Shown one piece after another: positions 54,174 through 63,157 of a DNA stretch of 64,000 bases (its first letter is position 1; the number at the start of each line of letters is the position of its first letter). The notes beneath the pieces are model-generated. The model did not search any database and was not told the DNA's origin. It saw only the letters and a program-made list of their open reading frames with translations. Position numbers and translations under genes: made by a program. This stretch comes from Burkholderiales bacterium (GTDB lineage Bacteria > Pseudomonadota > Gammaproteobacteria > Burkholderiales > JAEUOS01): the NCBI GenBank assembly GCA_016790635.1, contig JAEUOR010000070.1, forward strand, positions 109,546 to 173,545, given 5' to 3'.

Positions 54174-57100
54174 GGCGAGGATTCCAGGGACGCGCTCAAT
54201 CACCCCCGCCTTGAACGTGAACTTGCTGGTACTGGAGACGAACTTGGGTTTCGCCACCGACGACTTGAAGTTCAAGTCCATGCGCCGAAATTCCGTGGTC
54301 AGCTCGCAAAAGCCCTCCATGTTCTTCCGGACCTCGATGCCGGCAAATCCGCTGCCTTCACCCATGGTGGCGATCACGTCGACCGGCGTACCTCCGGCGA
54401 CCGTGAAGCTTTCCTGCGCCAAGACCTCCCAGGCCTTGACGTTGGCCCCTGGATAGGGTGCGTAAAAGGGCGGCACGACCAGCGCCAGCGCGCGGCACTC
54501 ACCCCTCCAGCGGAGTTCGGCCACCGCGTCGCAATGATAGTCGCCCGAGATGAAGACAACGTTCGAAGCCTCGCTTCTTACCACCGCGGCGAGGACTTCC
54601 TCGCGCTGCGTAGCGCAGAGCTGCCAGTTATCGGCGGCGAGGTCTTTGGCTGCGCCGGTGCGGTACGCGGCCAGGCCCGGGAACAACACTGAACCTGTGA
54701 CCACGAAACGCGGGCAACCCGAGGACGGCCGGTCCAGCCATCGGGACAGAGCTGCCAGTTGCGACGATGAAACCACCGCCGGCACGCCGGCGCCGAAGCG
54801 TTTGCGCTGCGACCGCGTATCGAGGACGAAAAAATCATGGCCGCCGCATTCGAAATCGTAGTTGAAGCCGGGCAGGCCCATGAGGTTGCGCGGCGAGTGC
54901 GACCATTGGTAGGCAGCGTACGCGCCGCAGGCGGTCTGGTGGAGACGCAACGCGGCGGCATGGTCGCGCAACGCAGCGGCATAGTCGCGCAACTCGGCCG
55001 GGGTGGGCGACGTCGGCGGGGTGGGCGGCTCCAGGCGATCACTACTCCAGTTGTCGTCGATCTCGTGATCGTCGATGGTCATGTAAGTGGGCATCGATGC
55101 GGTGACGGCGCGCATACCGGTCGATGCCCAGGCGCTGCGATAACGCAAGGCGATCTTCTCGACAGGGGACGACGAATCGACCAGCGCCGCGGTTGCATCG
55201 GCGTAGATCTGGTCGCCCAGCATGAGACAAAAGTCCGGCGCGGCACCCTGCGCGACCGACGCCAGCTCGCTCAAGGAGAGGTCGGCACGATACGCCTCGA
55301 AGCCCAAGCCCGGATGGCGACAACAGCCGGCCATGAAGCGCAAAGGCTGATCGGGCTCGCCACCGACAAGAGTGCGCCGGCTGATTGTGCACTGGTCGCG
55401 ACCCGGCATCTCGATGCTGCGCATGGAGCGGGAAAACGTCGCGGGGTCAGGCTCGAGCGCGATTCTGTCGCGCAGAGCACGCTCGAATTCCAGCGTGGCG
55501 AAAAGTTGCGCCACCGCGCGAGGATGCGCGTCAAGTGAAATCGGAAGTGGCTTGATCTGCCCGTCCGCCTTTTCGGCAAACGAAGTTGTACGCAGCATTG
55601 GTACAGCGAGCGGCGGCAGCTCAGCCAACGCCTGGACCAGGCATCCGCGCGGCACGCCGTCCTCGACCTGGCATGCGCCCGGCATGCCGTCCTGGCACAG
55701 CTCCTCCGGTCCAAGCGGAACAGCGATCGGCAGGCCCGCCATGCCGACATCCTCAGCCATGACGGCGGTAGCCGGTTCGCGCGGAACAGCGATCTGCGGG
55801 TCCGGCCTGCCGACACCCGCCGGCCTGAGGGCGATATCGTGCAGGCTGGCCATCTCCACAACCGCACCTTGCGCAATCGCGACGTCATCCAGGTCGAACT
55901 CCAGGTCGGCCAGGCCGATTGCGATGTGCGCATCGCCACTCCAAGGGCGCCGCACCGCGTCCGCGGGCGCCAGTGCGCTGCGCGCTGCTGCGATGAGCTC
56001 GTCGATGTTGCGCACGTCCGGCTCGTCGGATCTGTCGGACTCTTGTTCCGCCAGTCCGGCCATCGGCACGCGCAGCACCGGCCACAATTGCACCCTGGCA
56101 ACGCCGTCGGCACCGCGCACCCGTGTGATGACATATCGCGCAGGATCGGTCTCGGTTTCGTCGACCTCGATCCAGACGCGCACGAGACGCCGGCCCATTG
56201 CCCCTTTTCGAGTCCAGCCGATCACCGGGCCAGCCAGCGGGGCGCGCAAGCGCGAGCGGCGCTTAGGCTTGCCTGGCTGCGCGCACTGCAGTTTATTGAT
56301 GGTCCAGGCGTCCTCGTAGAAGGCCTTGAGCTTCTCGAGAATCTGCTCCTGCATCAGGTTATCCGGCTTGGCGCCATAGCCGATGGTGGTATCGAAATGG
56401 GCGAAGTTGTCCGCGATGATCTTGCGGTAAGCCTTTGCGTCGACAAAGCCCGGATTGACCCGGCCGATCTCGGCGAAAGTGCGCTCGCACGACTCGACAT
56501 GGAAGAGGCGATTCTGGCGGCCGTGAACAAGCGCCACCGGAATGTCCAGGTGCGCGCGGATGTTGGCCTCGGTGACGTAGACGTTCTGGCCGTCCTCGTT
56601 GACCAGGCGCTCGTACTCCACACACTTGCCGCCGTGCGCGAGAAGGTTGACATTGGCGCGTCCGAAATAGATCGGCAGGCGCTCGTGCGTGGCAAGCCGG
56701 ATGCGGTCGTGCTTGAGCAGCGGCGCCAGGGTGCCGGACATGCGCTTGCAGGTGGTCATGTCCGGATGCTCGTGGATGCGTGAAAACTCGTGCGGGCAAT
56801 ACTCGCCTCCTTCGGGATCGAGGGTGGCGAAGAAGCGGTCCAGCACGGCCTCGAACGCGTCCGGCTGCCGTTCCGCAGCCGACAGGCGCAGAAAGTCGAC
56901 GCGCAGCACGTCGCGCAAGAACGGCGGCACCAGCACGCGCGTCTGGCCGGAACGTCCGGCGACCAGCAGCATCTGCATCTGCGAGAGCGCGACGCCGGCT
57001 ACCTTCGACGGCCCGTCGAGATAGCGCAGACTGCCTGAGAGCAGCGCCATGGCCACCGATGCCGCGCCGACGCAGTGGGCATAAAAGTAGAGCTGCGGTC

Positions 57101-60100
57101 GATCGGTGTCGCTCAGCCCAAGCTCCGCAGAGACCTTGCCCAGTACATGATTGACCGCCGCCGGTACGTCCAGCATCGCGATGTCGTCCATCGAACACGG
57201 CGATTTCGAGGCGTCCAGAAGGCTGCTGGTGCGATAGTCGAAAAGCCACACATCGAAGCCCTGCTGATAGAAAAACTCGGCCAGGTTGGGTTCGTCCTGT
57301 CCGCTGAGTCGTCGTTCCAACTCTTGAGCGACGAACGGCAACGTCGATTGCGCGAAGCCGTTCATGAGGATGATGGTCTTGATGCGGGTCGCGTTGTCCA
57401 CGACCACGGTGTCGGGCCGTTCGCCGGCGGGTCGCGCGTAGCGCGTGAGCATGAGTTCGATCATCTCCTGCCCCTCGACCGGGGTAGCCACCCGTTGCCG
57501 GGATTGCGCCTGGCCCCGTTCCTTGGGGTCGGCGTTTACTTCGCGCCCGGAGCGGAAGCGCTCAACCTCGAGCTTTTCGGCGGGCTGCGCCGGAACCACC
57601 ACCAGACGTCCGTCACGGATGATGCGCAGTGGCGGGAAGCTCACGTTCTTGAACTCGACTTCCTTGTCGCTGTCGGCGGCAGGCACGCAAACAAACCCAG
57701 ACTTCTCCTCTTGGAATTCGCGCGGCAACTCACGCGGATAATCCGGAAGCTGGAAATCCCACAGTCGGGTCTTGATCAAAAGACGCGCGAACATGAGCAG
57801 GAATCCCGCGGCAGAAACCATCGCATTGGCGGTATCGCCCCTGGCCAGGAGTTGCGGCATGAAACGATGCCCCATATCCACCAGGTCCAGACCGATGATC
57901 CCGCGTGCGAATTCGCGGTCCCCATCGAGGACACGATAGTCGACTTCGCCCAACGATTTCCACAGGTTGCTTCTCTCGAGCGGCACATAGGCGATGCGAC
58001 GGCCCACGAGGCGCGCGCCGAGTGCGGCCAACCTGCGCATGAAGTGGGTGACGAGCGCGCGCCAGCTGGCCGCATAGGCCAGATGCTTCTTGGCGACCAT
58101 GGTATGCCTGGCGCCCGTGCCCCTTTGCTCGAGGTCGAGCTCATAGTCGATGCGACGCTCTTCCGCAGCATGACCGGCCATGCGCCAGAGTCCCCGCAGC
58201 TGGTCGCGCAGGCTCATCTTGGCTTGCGGCAGGCCGGGGCACCGCTCCGCCGGGCTTGCACCGCGCAGCCTCGCCCGCAGACGGCGCAGGCGTTGGATAA
58301 GTCCACGCACGGTCTCGTCGAAGCCGCGCGCGATGAACCAGGTCAGGAGCACCCGAATACGCGCCAGGAACCGCTGCCAGCGCGTCGGGCGCGGCACCGG
58401 CAGGATGCGCACCGTGCCGCCAGTCACCGCGTACTCGACTCGGCGCTTCCCGTCGGCCGAGGTCAGGGTCAGGCGCGAATCGACCTGCGGCCTGGACGCG
58501 CCGGCTTGCGCCTGGATCGCCAGTTCATGCGTGGAGTCGGCAAAGAGGCGCTTCACGTCGGCTGCGGTGAAGTGCACGACCAGCGCCGCGCGCCAGGGAC
58601 GGTCCGAAGGTGTGGTCGGGTCGTCGCGCATGATCTCGCTCAACTGCAGCGCGATGCGGTCAGCCTGAGGGTTGGTATAGGGGCGCTCCGGCAGCAACCC
58701 GTAGGGATACGCAGGCAGCGCCGCCGTGTGCCCGCGCGTCCTCACGCTTCCCAGAATGCCGTCCATGGCCCGCTCAGCGAGCATGGTGATCGTGAGGAGC
58801 GGATTCACACCCAGTGCGCAAGGCACGATGGATGCATCCAGCACCATGAGGCCGTGGTGTACCGCAGCAGTTGCACCACTCGCTTCGAAGACCCGCCCCA
58901 GATGATCGACCACCCCGCTCGCCGCGTCGTCGCCCATCGCGCATCCGCCTAGCGGGTGCACCGTGAACGCGCCACCGCCGATCTTGGGGCCCGACAGTAC
59001 GTCGCCGGTGGAAGCGGGGATCGGGTGCAGTGCGGGGTTGGCGAGGTAGATCGCGCCCTGTTCTTCGACCCCGCGCAGCAACTCTTCCTGGCGGCGAAAC
59101 ACTTCCTGCTCGCCCACATTCGGGTAATCCAGGTAGAGCGACTTGCCGCTGGCCCCGCCCAGTCTCAGGACACCGCTGGCCTCGTCATGGCCCATGACCA
59201 GGAGCGTCTGATCGTGCGTCAAGGCGCGCGGATCGAGCGCCAGATGATCCGCGACGCCCGGCACTTCGCCCGCCTCGCCGCGAAAGCTTGCATTGGCCAG
59301 CTGCGCAAACGTCGCCGAGGTCGTGACGAGCTCATGAAAGATGCCCGCGATGGCCCCAGGGATCGCGCCCTCCTGGATGAGCACGCTCTTCTTGACATCA
59401 TCCTTGTCATCCACACGAATCTGCGCGGTGATGGTGGGCCCGACGAAGAACTCCGGCCGCCCTACGGCCCGGCTGCCGGCGCCGACACCGTCGACGCGGT
59501 CGCTCATGAGGTGCCCGACCGCGATCGAATCGCCGTTGGTGGAGAATTGCTGGCCGAGACGCGACGAGAACTTGAGCGCGTCCGTCTGCGAACGCAGGAG
59601 CAATTCGGTACTGCCGAAGGTGCCCGCCGCCAGGATCAGTTTGCGAGCCCTCAATACCAGTGGTTCTTGCTGCACCCCTTCTCGCAGCCAGTCGCGCAAG
59701 GATGTCCGAGTGCAGTTCACACGCCAGGTACCGTCGACTTCGCGCTCGAAGCCGAGCACGGTCACGCCGGTGAAGAGGCGCGCGCCAGCGGCGCGCGCCG
59801 CCGGCAAGTAGGTCGTGGTCAAGGTCTTCTTGGCCGAGTGATTGCATCCGCTCACGCAATCGCCGCAGCCCACGCAGGGCTTGGACGGCCATTGATCGGC
59901 GAGGCGGGAACCTTGATCGCCAGCCGGGCGGGGCAAGAGATTGACGGCGATAGTGGCATGCTCGAAGCGAACTTTCGATTGCTTGGAATCCTTGCGCTCC
60001 AGGATGTCACTCAATTCCTTCAACGAGCGATTCTTGGCCGGCCGGGGCGGCGCGTCCGGGACGGTGTCGGCTTGCGCCAGCGCAGCACCAAAATCCTCGA

Positions 60101-60563
60101 CCTGCAATTCGTCACGTGCCCGCTTGAAGTATTCGCGCAACTCCGTCCCGCCCGCCATGTCGCGGATGTTCCGCGGCCAAGCCGGCTTGGCGAAAGTGCG
60201 TGGATCCGGTTCGACCGCCACCCCGGCGTTGATCTGGCTGCCACCGCCAAGCGCGTTGCCCACCAGCGCGCCGACCGTGCCTCCCAGGCGAAAGTCGAAC
60301 AGACCGGACTCGTATCCGGTGACCCGCTCCTCGCCCCAGCGTGACAGGCGCACGTGCGCCGGCAATTCGCCGGCGTCGTTGGGGAACTCGCCGGCCAGGT
60401 ACTCGTCGCCGCGTTCCAGCACCAGTGGCTTGAGGCCGGCTTCGGCCAGGCGCAGGGCGGCAACCGCGCCACCATACCCGGAGCCGACGACGACGGCTTC
60501 ATGGACCGTGTCGCCGCTGCCGTGCGACACCAGTTGTTCGTAGCTCTCCGATAACCAGCGCAT
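54159..60563 (-). CDS. Giant fusion: GMC oxidoreductase - alpha/beta hydrolase - PhoD-like phosphatase
   Basis: 2134 residues in one unbroken frame. ATG at 60563 has GAGGA five bases upstream and lies 8 bp after the upstream kinase stop. Domain 1 (about 17-600) is a ChoD-like GMC oxidoreductase: FAD-binding VVGSGYGGAVAALRLAEAG, Cys-rich CVGCGDCVSGCNH near 231, and active-site HPLGGCAMG near 537 with GVNPLLTI near 587. Residues 600-1060 form a linker/beta region seen in related ChoD-hydrolase fusions. Domain 2 (about 1060-1400) is an alpha/beta hydrolase whose elbow reads YAHCVGAAS near 1163, with Cys where Ser is usual, and His in NFAHFDTT near 1388. Domain 3 (about 1735-2110) is PhoD-like: CCRHPG, LMLGDQIYAD, IDDHEIDDNW and ISGDYHCDA metal motifs. 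No signal peptide. The substrates are unknown; a sterol-like or phospholipid-related polycyclic substrate is a guess. Confidence 0.88.
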   Translation of the reverse strand: MRWLSESYEQLVSHGSGDTVHEAVVVGSGYGGAVAALRLAEAGLKPLVLERGDEYLAGEFPNDAGELPAHVRLSRWGEERVTGYESGLFDFRLGGTVGALVGNALGGGSQINAGVAVEPDPRTFAKPAWPRNIRDMAGGTELREYFKRARDELQVEDFGAALAQADTVPDAPPRPAKNRSLKELSDILERKDSKQSKVRFEHATIAVNLLPRPAGDQGSRLADQWPSKPCVGCGDCVSGCNHSAKKTLTTTYLPAARAAGARLFTGVTVLGFEREVDGTWRVNCTRTSLRDWLREGVQQEPLVLRARKLILAAGTFGSTELLLRSQTDALKFSSRLGQQFSTNGDSIAVGHLMSDRVDGVGAGSRAVGRPEFFVGPTITAQIRVDDKDDVKKSVLIQEGAIPGAIAGIFHELVTTSATFAQLANASFRGEAGEVPGVADHLALDPRALTHDQTLLVMGHDEASGVLRLGGASGKSLYLDYPNVGEQEVFRRQEELLRGVEEQGAIYLANPALHPIPASTGDVLSGPKIGGGAFTVHPLGGCAMGDDAASGVVDHLGRVFEASGATAAVHHGLMVLDASIVPCALGVNPLLTITMLAERAMDGILGSVRTRGHTAALPAYPYGLLPERPYTNPQADRIALQLSEIMRDDPTTPSDRPWRAALVVHFTAADVKRLFADSTHELAIQAQAGASRPQVDSRLTLTSADGKRRVEYAVTGGTVRILPVPRPTRWQRFLARIRVLLTWFIARGFDETVRGLIQRLRRLRARLRGASPAERCPGLPQAKMSLRDQLRGLWRMAGHAAEERRIDYELDLEQRGTGARHTMVAKKHLAYAASWRALVTHFMRRLAALGARLVGRRIAYVPLERSNLWKSLGEVDYRVLDGDREFARGIIGLDLVDMGHRFMPQLLARGDTANAMVSAAGFLLMFARLLIKTRLWDFQLPDYPRELPREFQEEKSGFVCVPAADSDKEVEFKNVSFPPLRIIRDGRLVVVPAQPAEKLEVERFRSGREVNADPKERGQAQSRQRVATPVEGQEMIELMLTRYARPAGERPDTVVVDNATRIKTIILMNGFAQSTLPFVAQELERRLSGQDEPNLAEFFYQQGFDVWLFDYRTSSLLDASKSPCSMDDIAMLDVPAAVNHVLGKVSAELGLSDTDRPQLYFYAHCVGAASVAMALLSGSLRYLDGPSKVAGVALSQMQMLLVAGRSGQTRVLVPPFLRDVLRVDFLRLSAAERQPDAFEAVLDRFFATLDPEGGEYCPHEFSRIHEHPDMTTCKRMSGTLAPLLKHDRIRLATHERLPIYFGRANVNLLAHGGKCVEYERLVNEDGQNVYVTEANIRAHLDIPVALVHGRQNRLFHVESCERTFAEIGRVNPGFVDAKAYRKIIADNFAHFDTTIGYGAKPDNLMQEQILEKLKAFYEDAWTINKLQCAQPGKPKRRSRLRAPLAGPVIGWTRKGAMGRRLVRVWIEVDETETDPARYVITRVRGADGVARVQLWPVLRVPMAGLAEQESDRSDEPDVRNIDELIAAARSALAPADAVRRPWSGDAHIAIGLADLEFDLDDVAIAQGAVVEMASLHDIALRPAGVGRPDPQIAVPREPATAVMAEDVGMAGLPIAVPLGPEELCQDGMPGACQVEDGVPRGCLVQALAELPPLAVPMLRTTSFAEKADGQIKPLPISLDAHPRAVAQLFATLEFERALRDRIALEPDPATFSRSMRSIEMPGRDQCTISRRTLVGGEPDQPLRFMAGCCRHPGLGFEAYRADLSLSELASVAQGAAPDFCLMLGDQIYADATAALVDSSSPVEKIALRYRSAWASTGMRAVTASMPTYMTIDDHEIDDNWSSDRLEPPTPPTSPTPAELRDYAAALRDHAAALRLHQTACGAYAAYQWSHSPRNLMGLPGFNYDFECGGHDFFVLDTRSQRKRFGAGVPAVVSSSQLAALSRWLDRPSSGCPRFVVTGSVLFPGLAAYRTGAAKDLAADNWQLCATQREEVLAAVVRSEASNVVFISGDYHCDAVAELRWRGECRALALVVPPFYAPYPGANVKAWEVLAQESFTVAGGTPVDVIATMGEGSGFAGIEVRKNMEGFCELTTEFRRMDLNFKSSVAKPKFVSSTSKFTFKAGVIERVPGILASDAQ

Positions 60564-60571
60564 GGCTTTCC

Positions 60572-62380
60572 TCAAGTTCCGCCGCGAAAAGATTCCAGCA
60601 CGCCGCGCAGTTCCGGCACCGGCACCGGCTTCATGAGCACCGGATAGTCGGCTTGCGCCAGGTCCGGGCGCGCTTCGACGCCGGCCTCGCCGGTCACGAT
60701 CGCCGCCGGCAAGGGGCCGAAACGCGCGCGCAGGGCGGCGATCACATCGACCCCTGATGTTCCGCGCCCGAGCGACAGGTCGCACAGAATCGCTTGCGGT
60801 GGCGCGCGATCGGCCAGAAGCGCCAGCGCGTCGCTTAAGGAACCCGCCACGATCGCATCGCACTTCCATTCGGCCAGGAGTGTGACCATGGCGTCGCGCA
60901 CCTGCGGGTCATCATCGATGCACACTACCCGCAACCCGTCCAGCGACACCTGCGGCGGCGCGGCGCCCAGCGCAGCACCGAGCGCGGGGGGGGCGCACAA
61001 GACATTGCGCGGGAAGCCGAGTGCGAAGCAGGATCCGTGCGGCCTCATCGGGGTCAGCGACAGGTCCGCCCCGATCAGACCGGCCAGGCGTCGCACGATG
61101 GCCAGACCCAGCCCCAGCCCGGCCTGCGCGGCCGACGTTTCCACCTGGAAATACTCCTTGAAAACCGCTTCCCGCAGGCGCTCCGGGATCCCCGGGCCGG
61201 TGTCGGTGACACTGATCGAAAAGCGGTCGCCCGCGGTCGCGGCGCGCACCTGCACGCTGCCGGAAGCAGTGAACTTGATCGCGTTGTCCAGCAGATTGCG
61301 GACGATGCGCTCGACGATCTGGCCATCCGATTCGAGATGGACCTCGCCCCCGTCGAACACCAGGGACAGCCCCTTGGCTTCGGCGCGCGGGCGGTATTCA
61401 CCCTCCAGTCGGCGCAGCAGGGCAGCGAGCGAGAACGGCCCGATGTCGACCGTGGTGCGGCCCGACTCGAGGCGCGAAAAATCGAGAAGGGAGGTGAACA
61501 GGTGATCGAGGGTCTGTGAGGCGCGTTCCATCTGCACGCTCAGTTCGCGCACCCGTTCCGGCGTGCGCGCGTTGCCGAGCATGCCGTTGAGCATGGTGAG
61601 CGCATGCAGGGGCTGGCGCAGGTCGTGGCTGGCCACGGCGAGAAAGCGCGACTTGGCCGCGCTCGACTCCTCCGCCGCCGCCTTGGCCTGCGAGAGTTCG
61701 GCCAGCAGGCGCTCGTTCTCGAAGCGGATGTCGATGCCCGAGGCGACCTGCACGGCGAAACGCGCCGCGAAGGTAGCCGCGATCAGGGCGAAGACCAGCA
61801 GCAGCAGCAGCACCTCGCCCACGCCTTCGCTGTCGGACCGCGCCCAGCCGGCCGCGATCCCGCCGATGAAAAGCAGGATGTACAGGCGAAACAAGGCGGG
61901 CCGCGCGCCCAGCGAGGCCATCGAACCGGCCAGCCAGGACAAGAGCAGCATCGACAGGAACATGCGCGACCAGTCGGTGAATGCCGGGAACAGGAAGGCC
62001 GGGCCGCAGGCGACCGCCAGGCCCGCGGCGCCCGTTGCCAGGTCGAGCCGGCGTGCCCACAAGGCTGGCGCGCTCTCGATGGCGCTCAAGTCCATGCCGG
62101 GACGCAGCAGCAAGGCCCGCGCGACGTAGATTGCGATGACGACGAGAGCCCAGACCACGCCCAGGTTGAAACTCGGGTCGTTCCAGGTGATGAGGGCGCA
62201 GAAGGCCATGATGATCGGCACCGCGAACGAGTTCCTGACCGCCTGGTTGACGGTGAAATGCAGCCGATACGCGACCTTGCGTGCTTCGGGGTCCAGGGGC
62301 AGGCGCGCCGCGGGCGCGCCGGTCACCATGGGCGCGGCTTGGAGTTCGCGCGCCGGCGCGAGGCTCGGGCTGTCGTCCAA
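60572..62380 (-). CDS. Hybrid sensor histidine kinase with C-terminal receiver
   Basis: 602 residues. About six membrane helices between residues 50 and 210, a short coiled coil, the HisKA box FLAVASHDLRQPLHALTM (His near 251), HATPase motifs NLLDNAIKF, DTGPGIP, GLGLGLAIVRRL, and a receiver from about 475 with the acceptor Asp in AILCDLSLG near 534. 7 bp after the response regulator gene and 8 bp before the giant fusion gene, so probably one operon. The input domain is in the membrane; the signal is unknown. Confidence 0.92.
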   Translation of the reverse strand: MDDSPSLAPARELQAAPMVTGAPAARLPLDPEARKVAYRLHFTVNQAVRNSFAVPIIMAFCALITWNDPSFNLGVVWALVVIAIYVARALLLRPGMDLSAIESAPALWARRLDLATGAAGLAVACGPAFLFPAFTDWSRMFLSMLLLSWLAGSMASLGARPALFRLYILLFIGGIAAGWARSDSEGVGEVLLLLLVFALIAATFAARFAVQVASGIDIRFENERLLAELSQAKAAAEESSAAKSRFLAVASHDLRQPLHALTMLNGMLGNARTPERVRELSVQMERASQTLDHLFTSLLDFSRLESGRTTVDIGPFSLAALLRRLEGEYRPRAEAKGLSLVFDGGEVHLESDGQIVERIVRNLLDNAIKFTASGSVQVRAATAGDRFSISVTDTGPGIPERLREAVFKEYFQVETSAAQAGLGLGLAIVRRLAGLIGADLSLTPMRPHGSCFALGFPRNVLCAPPALGAALGAAPPQVSLDGLRVVCIDDDPQVRDAMVTLLAEWKCDAIVAGSLSDALALLADRAPPQAILCDLSLGRGTSGVDVIAALRARFGPLPAAIVTGEAGVEARPDLAQADYPVLMKPVPVPELRGVLESFRGGT

Positions 62381-62387
62381 ACCGCGC

Positions 62388-63038
62388 TCAGGCCGAGGCC
62401 GCGGGCTCGGCGACGCGTATTCCCAGGCGCGCGGCGTTGATCACCGCCTGGGTGCGCGTGGTCGCACGCAGCGCGCGCAGCACCGCGGTGACGTGGATCT
62501 TGACCGTGCTCTCGGTGATGCCGAGCGCGCGGCAGATCCGCTTGTTGGACAGTCCCATGAGCAGCATCTGCATGACTTCGCTCTGGCGCGGCGTGAGCTT
62601 GAGCGCATCGATGGCGTCGCTGCGCGGCGCGGTCGGCAGTTCGTCGCCGTCGAGAACTTCATGCGGGATGTAGATGGAGCCCGAGAACACCAGGTGCAGC
62701 GCCGCTAGGAACACATCGTGCGGCGCGGTCTTGGGGATGAAACCCATGGCCCCGGCGTCCAGCGCCGCCAGCACCGTCGCGCGGTTGGAGGTGCCGGAAA
62801 AGACCACCACGGGAACGTCGGGCAAAGCCTCGCGAAAGGTCGTCAGCGCCGAGATGCCGGCCGTACCCGGCAATCCGAGGTCGAGGATGGCGAAGTCGAA
62901 GCTCTCTGCGGCGCCCAGCCTGATCGCGTCCTCCAGACGTGTCGCGGTGCGCACCTCGCTGCCCGGCGCGATCGCGGTCAGCGCCGACTTCATCGCGTCC
63001 AGCATGATCCAGTGGTCGTCGGTGAGCAGGATTTTCAT
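62388..63038 (-). CDS. NarL/LuxR-type response regulator
   Basis: 216 residues from the ATG at 63038, which has GGAGG five bases upstream. Receiver domain with LLTDDH acidic pair and the acceptor Asp53 in FAILDLGLPG; the GerE/LuxR HTH (about 140-205) has LTPRQSEVMQMLLMGLSNKRICRALGI and TESTVKIHVTAVLRAL. Works with the hybrid kinase encoded 7 bp downstream and likely controls this operon. A 7-2-7 inverted repeat lies 58 bp before its start. Confidence 0.93.
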   Translation of the reverse strand: MKILLTDDHWIMLDAMKSALTAIAPGSEVRTATRLEDAIRLGAAESFDFAILDLGLPGTAGISALTTFREALPDVPVVVFSGTSNRATVLAALDAGAMGFIPKTAPHDVFLAALHLVFSGSIYIPHEVLDGDELPTAPRSDAIDALKLTPRQSEVMQMLLMGLSNKRICRALGITESTVKIHVTAVLRALRATTRTQAVINAARLGIRVAEPAASA

Positions 63039-63095
63039 GCGCGCCTCCCGTGCCTCAACGGGACATAGCTTAGCGCTCATCCGGCTGCGCCGCAC

Positions 63096-63111
63096 TCATA
63101 CCTTGGTATGA
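63096..63111. promoter_or_regulatory. 7-2-7 inverted repeat, candidate site of the NarL-type regulator
   Basis: Perfect arms TCATACC and GGTATGA around TT. A 7-base half site with a 2-base gap is the layout known for NarL-type dimers. It lies between the Bug gene stop and the response-regulator start. Confidence 0.5.
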
Positions 63112-63157
63112 CCGGGGAACGCCGCAGGAACAGCGGCGGCCGCGCCCCTTGACCGAC

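Noticed and set aside
57075..58952. 625-residue open frame antisense to the giant fusion gene
   Set aside because: His/Gln/Arg-rich shadow sequence with no domain; the minus-strand frame carries the GMC and hydrolase motifs.
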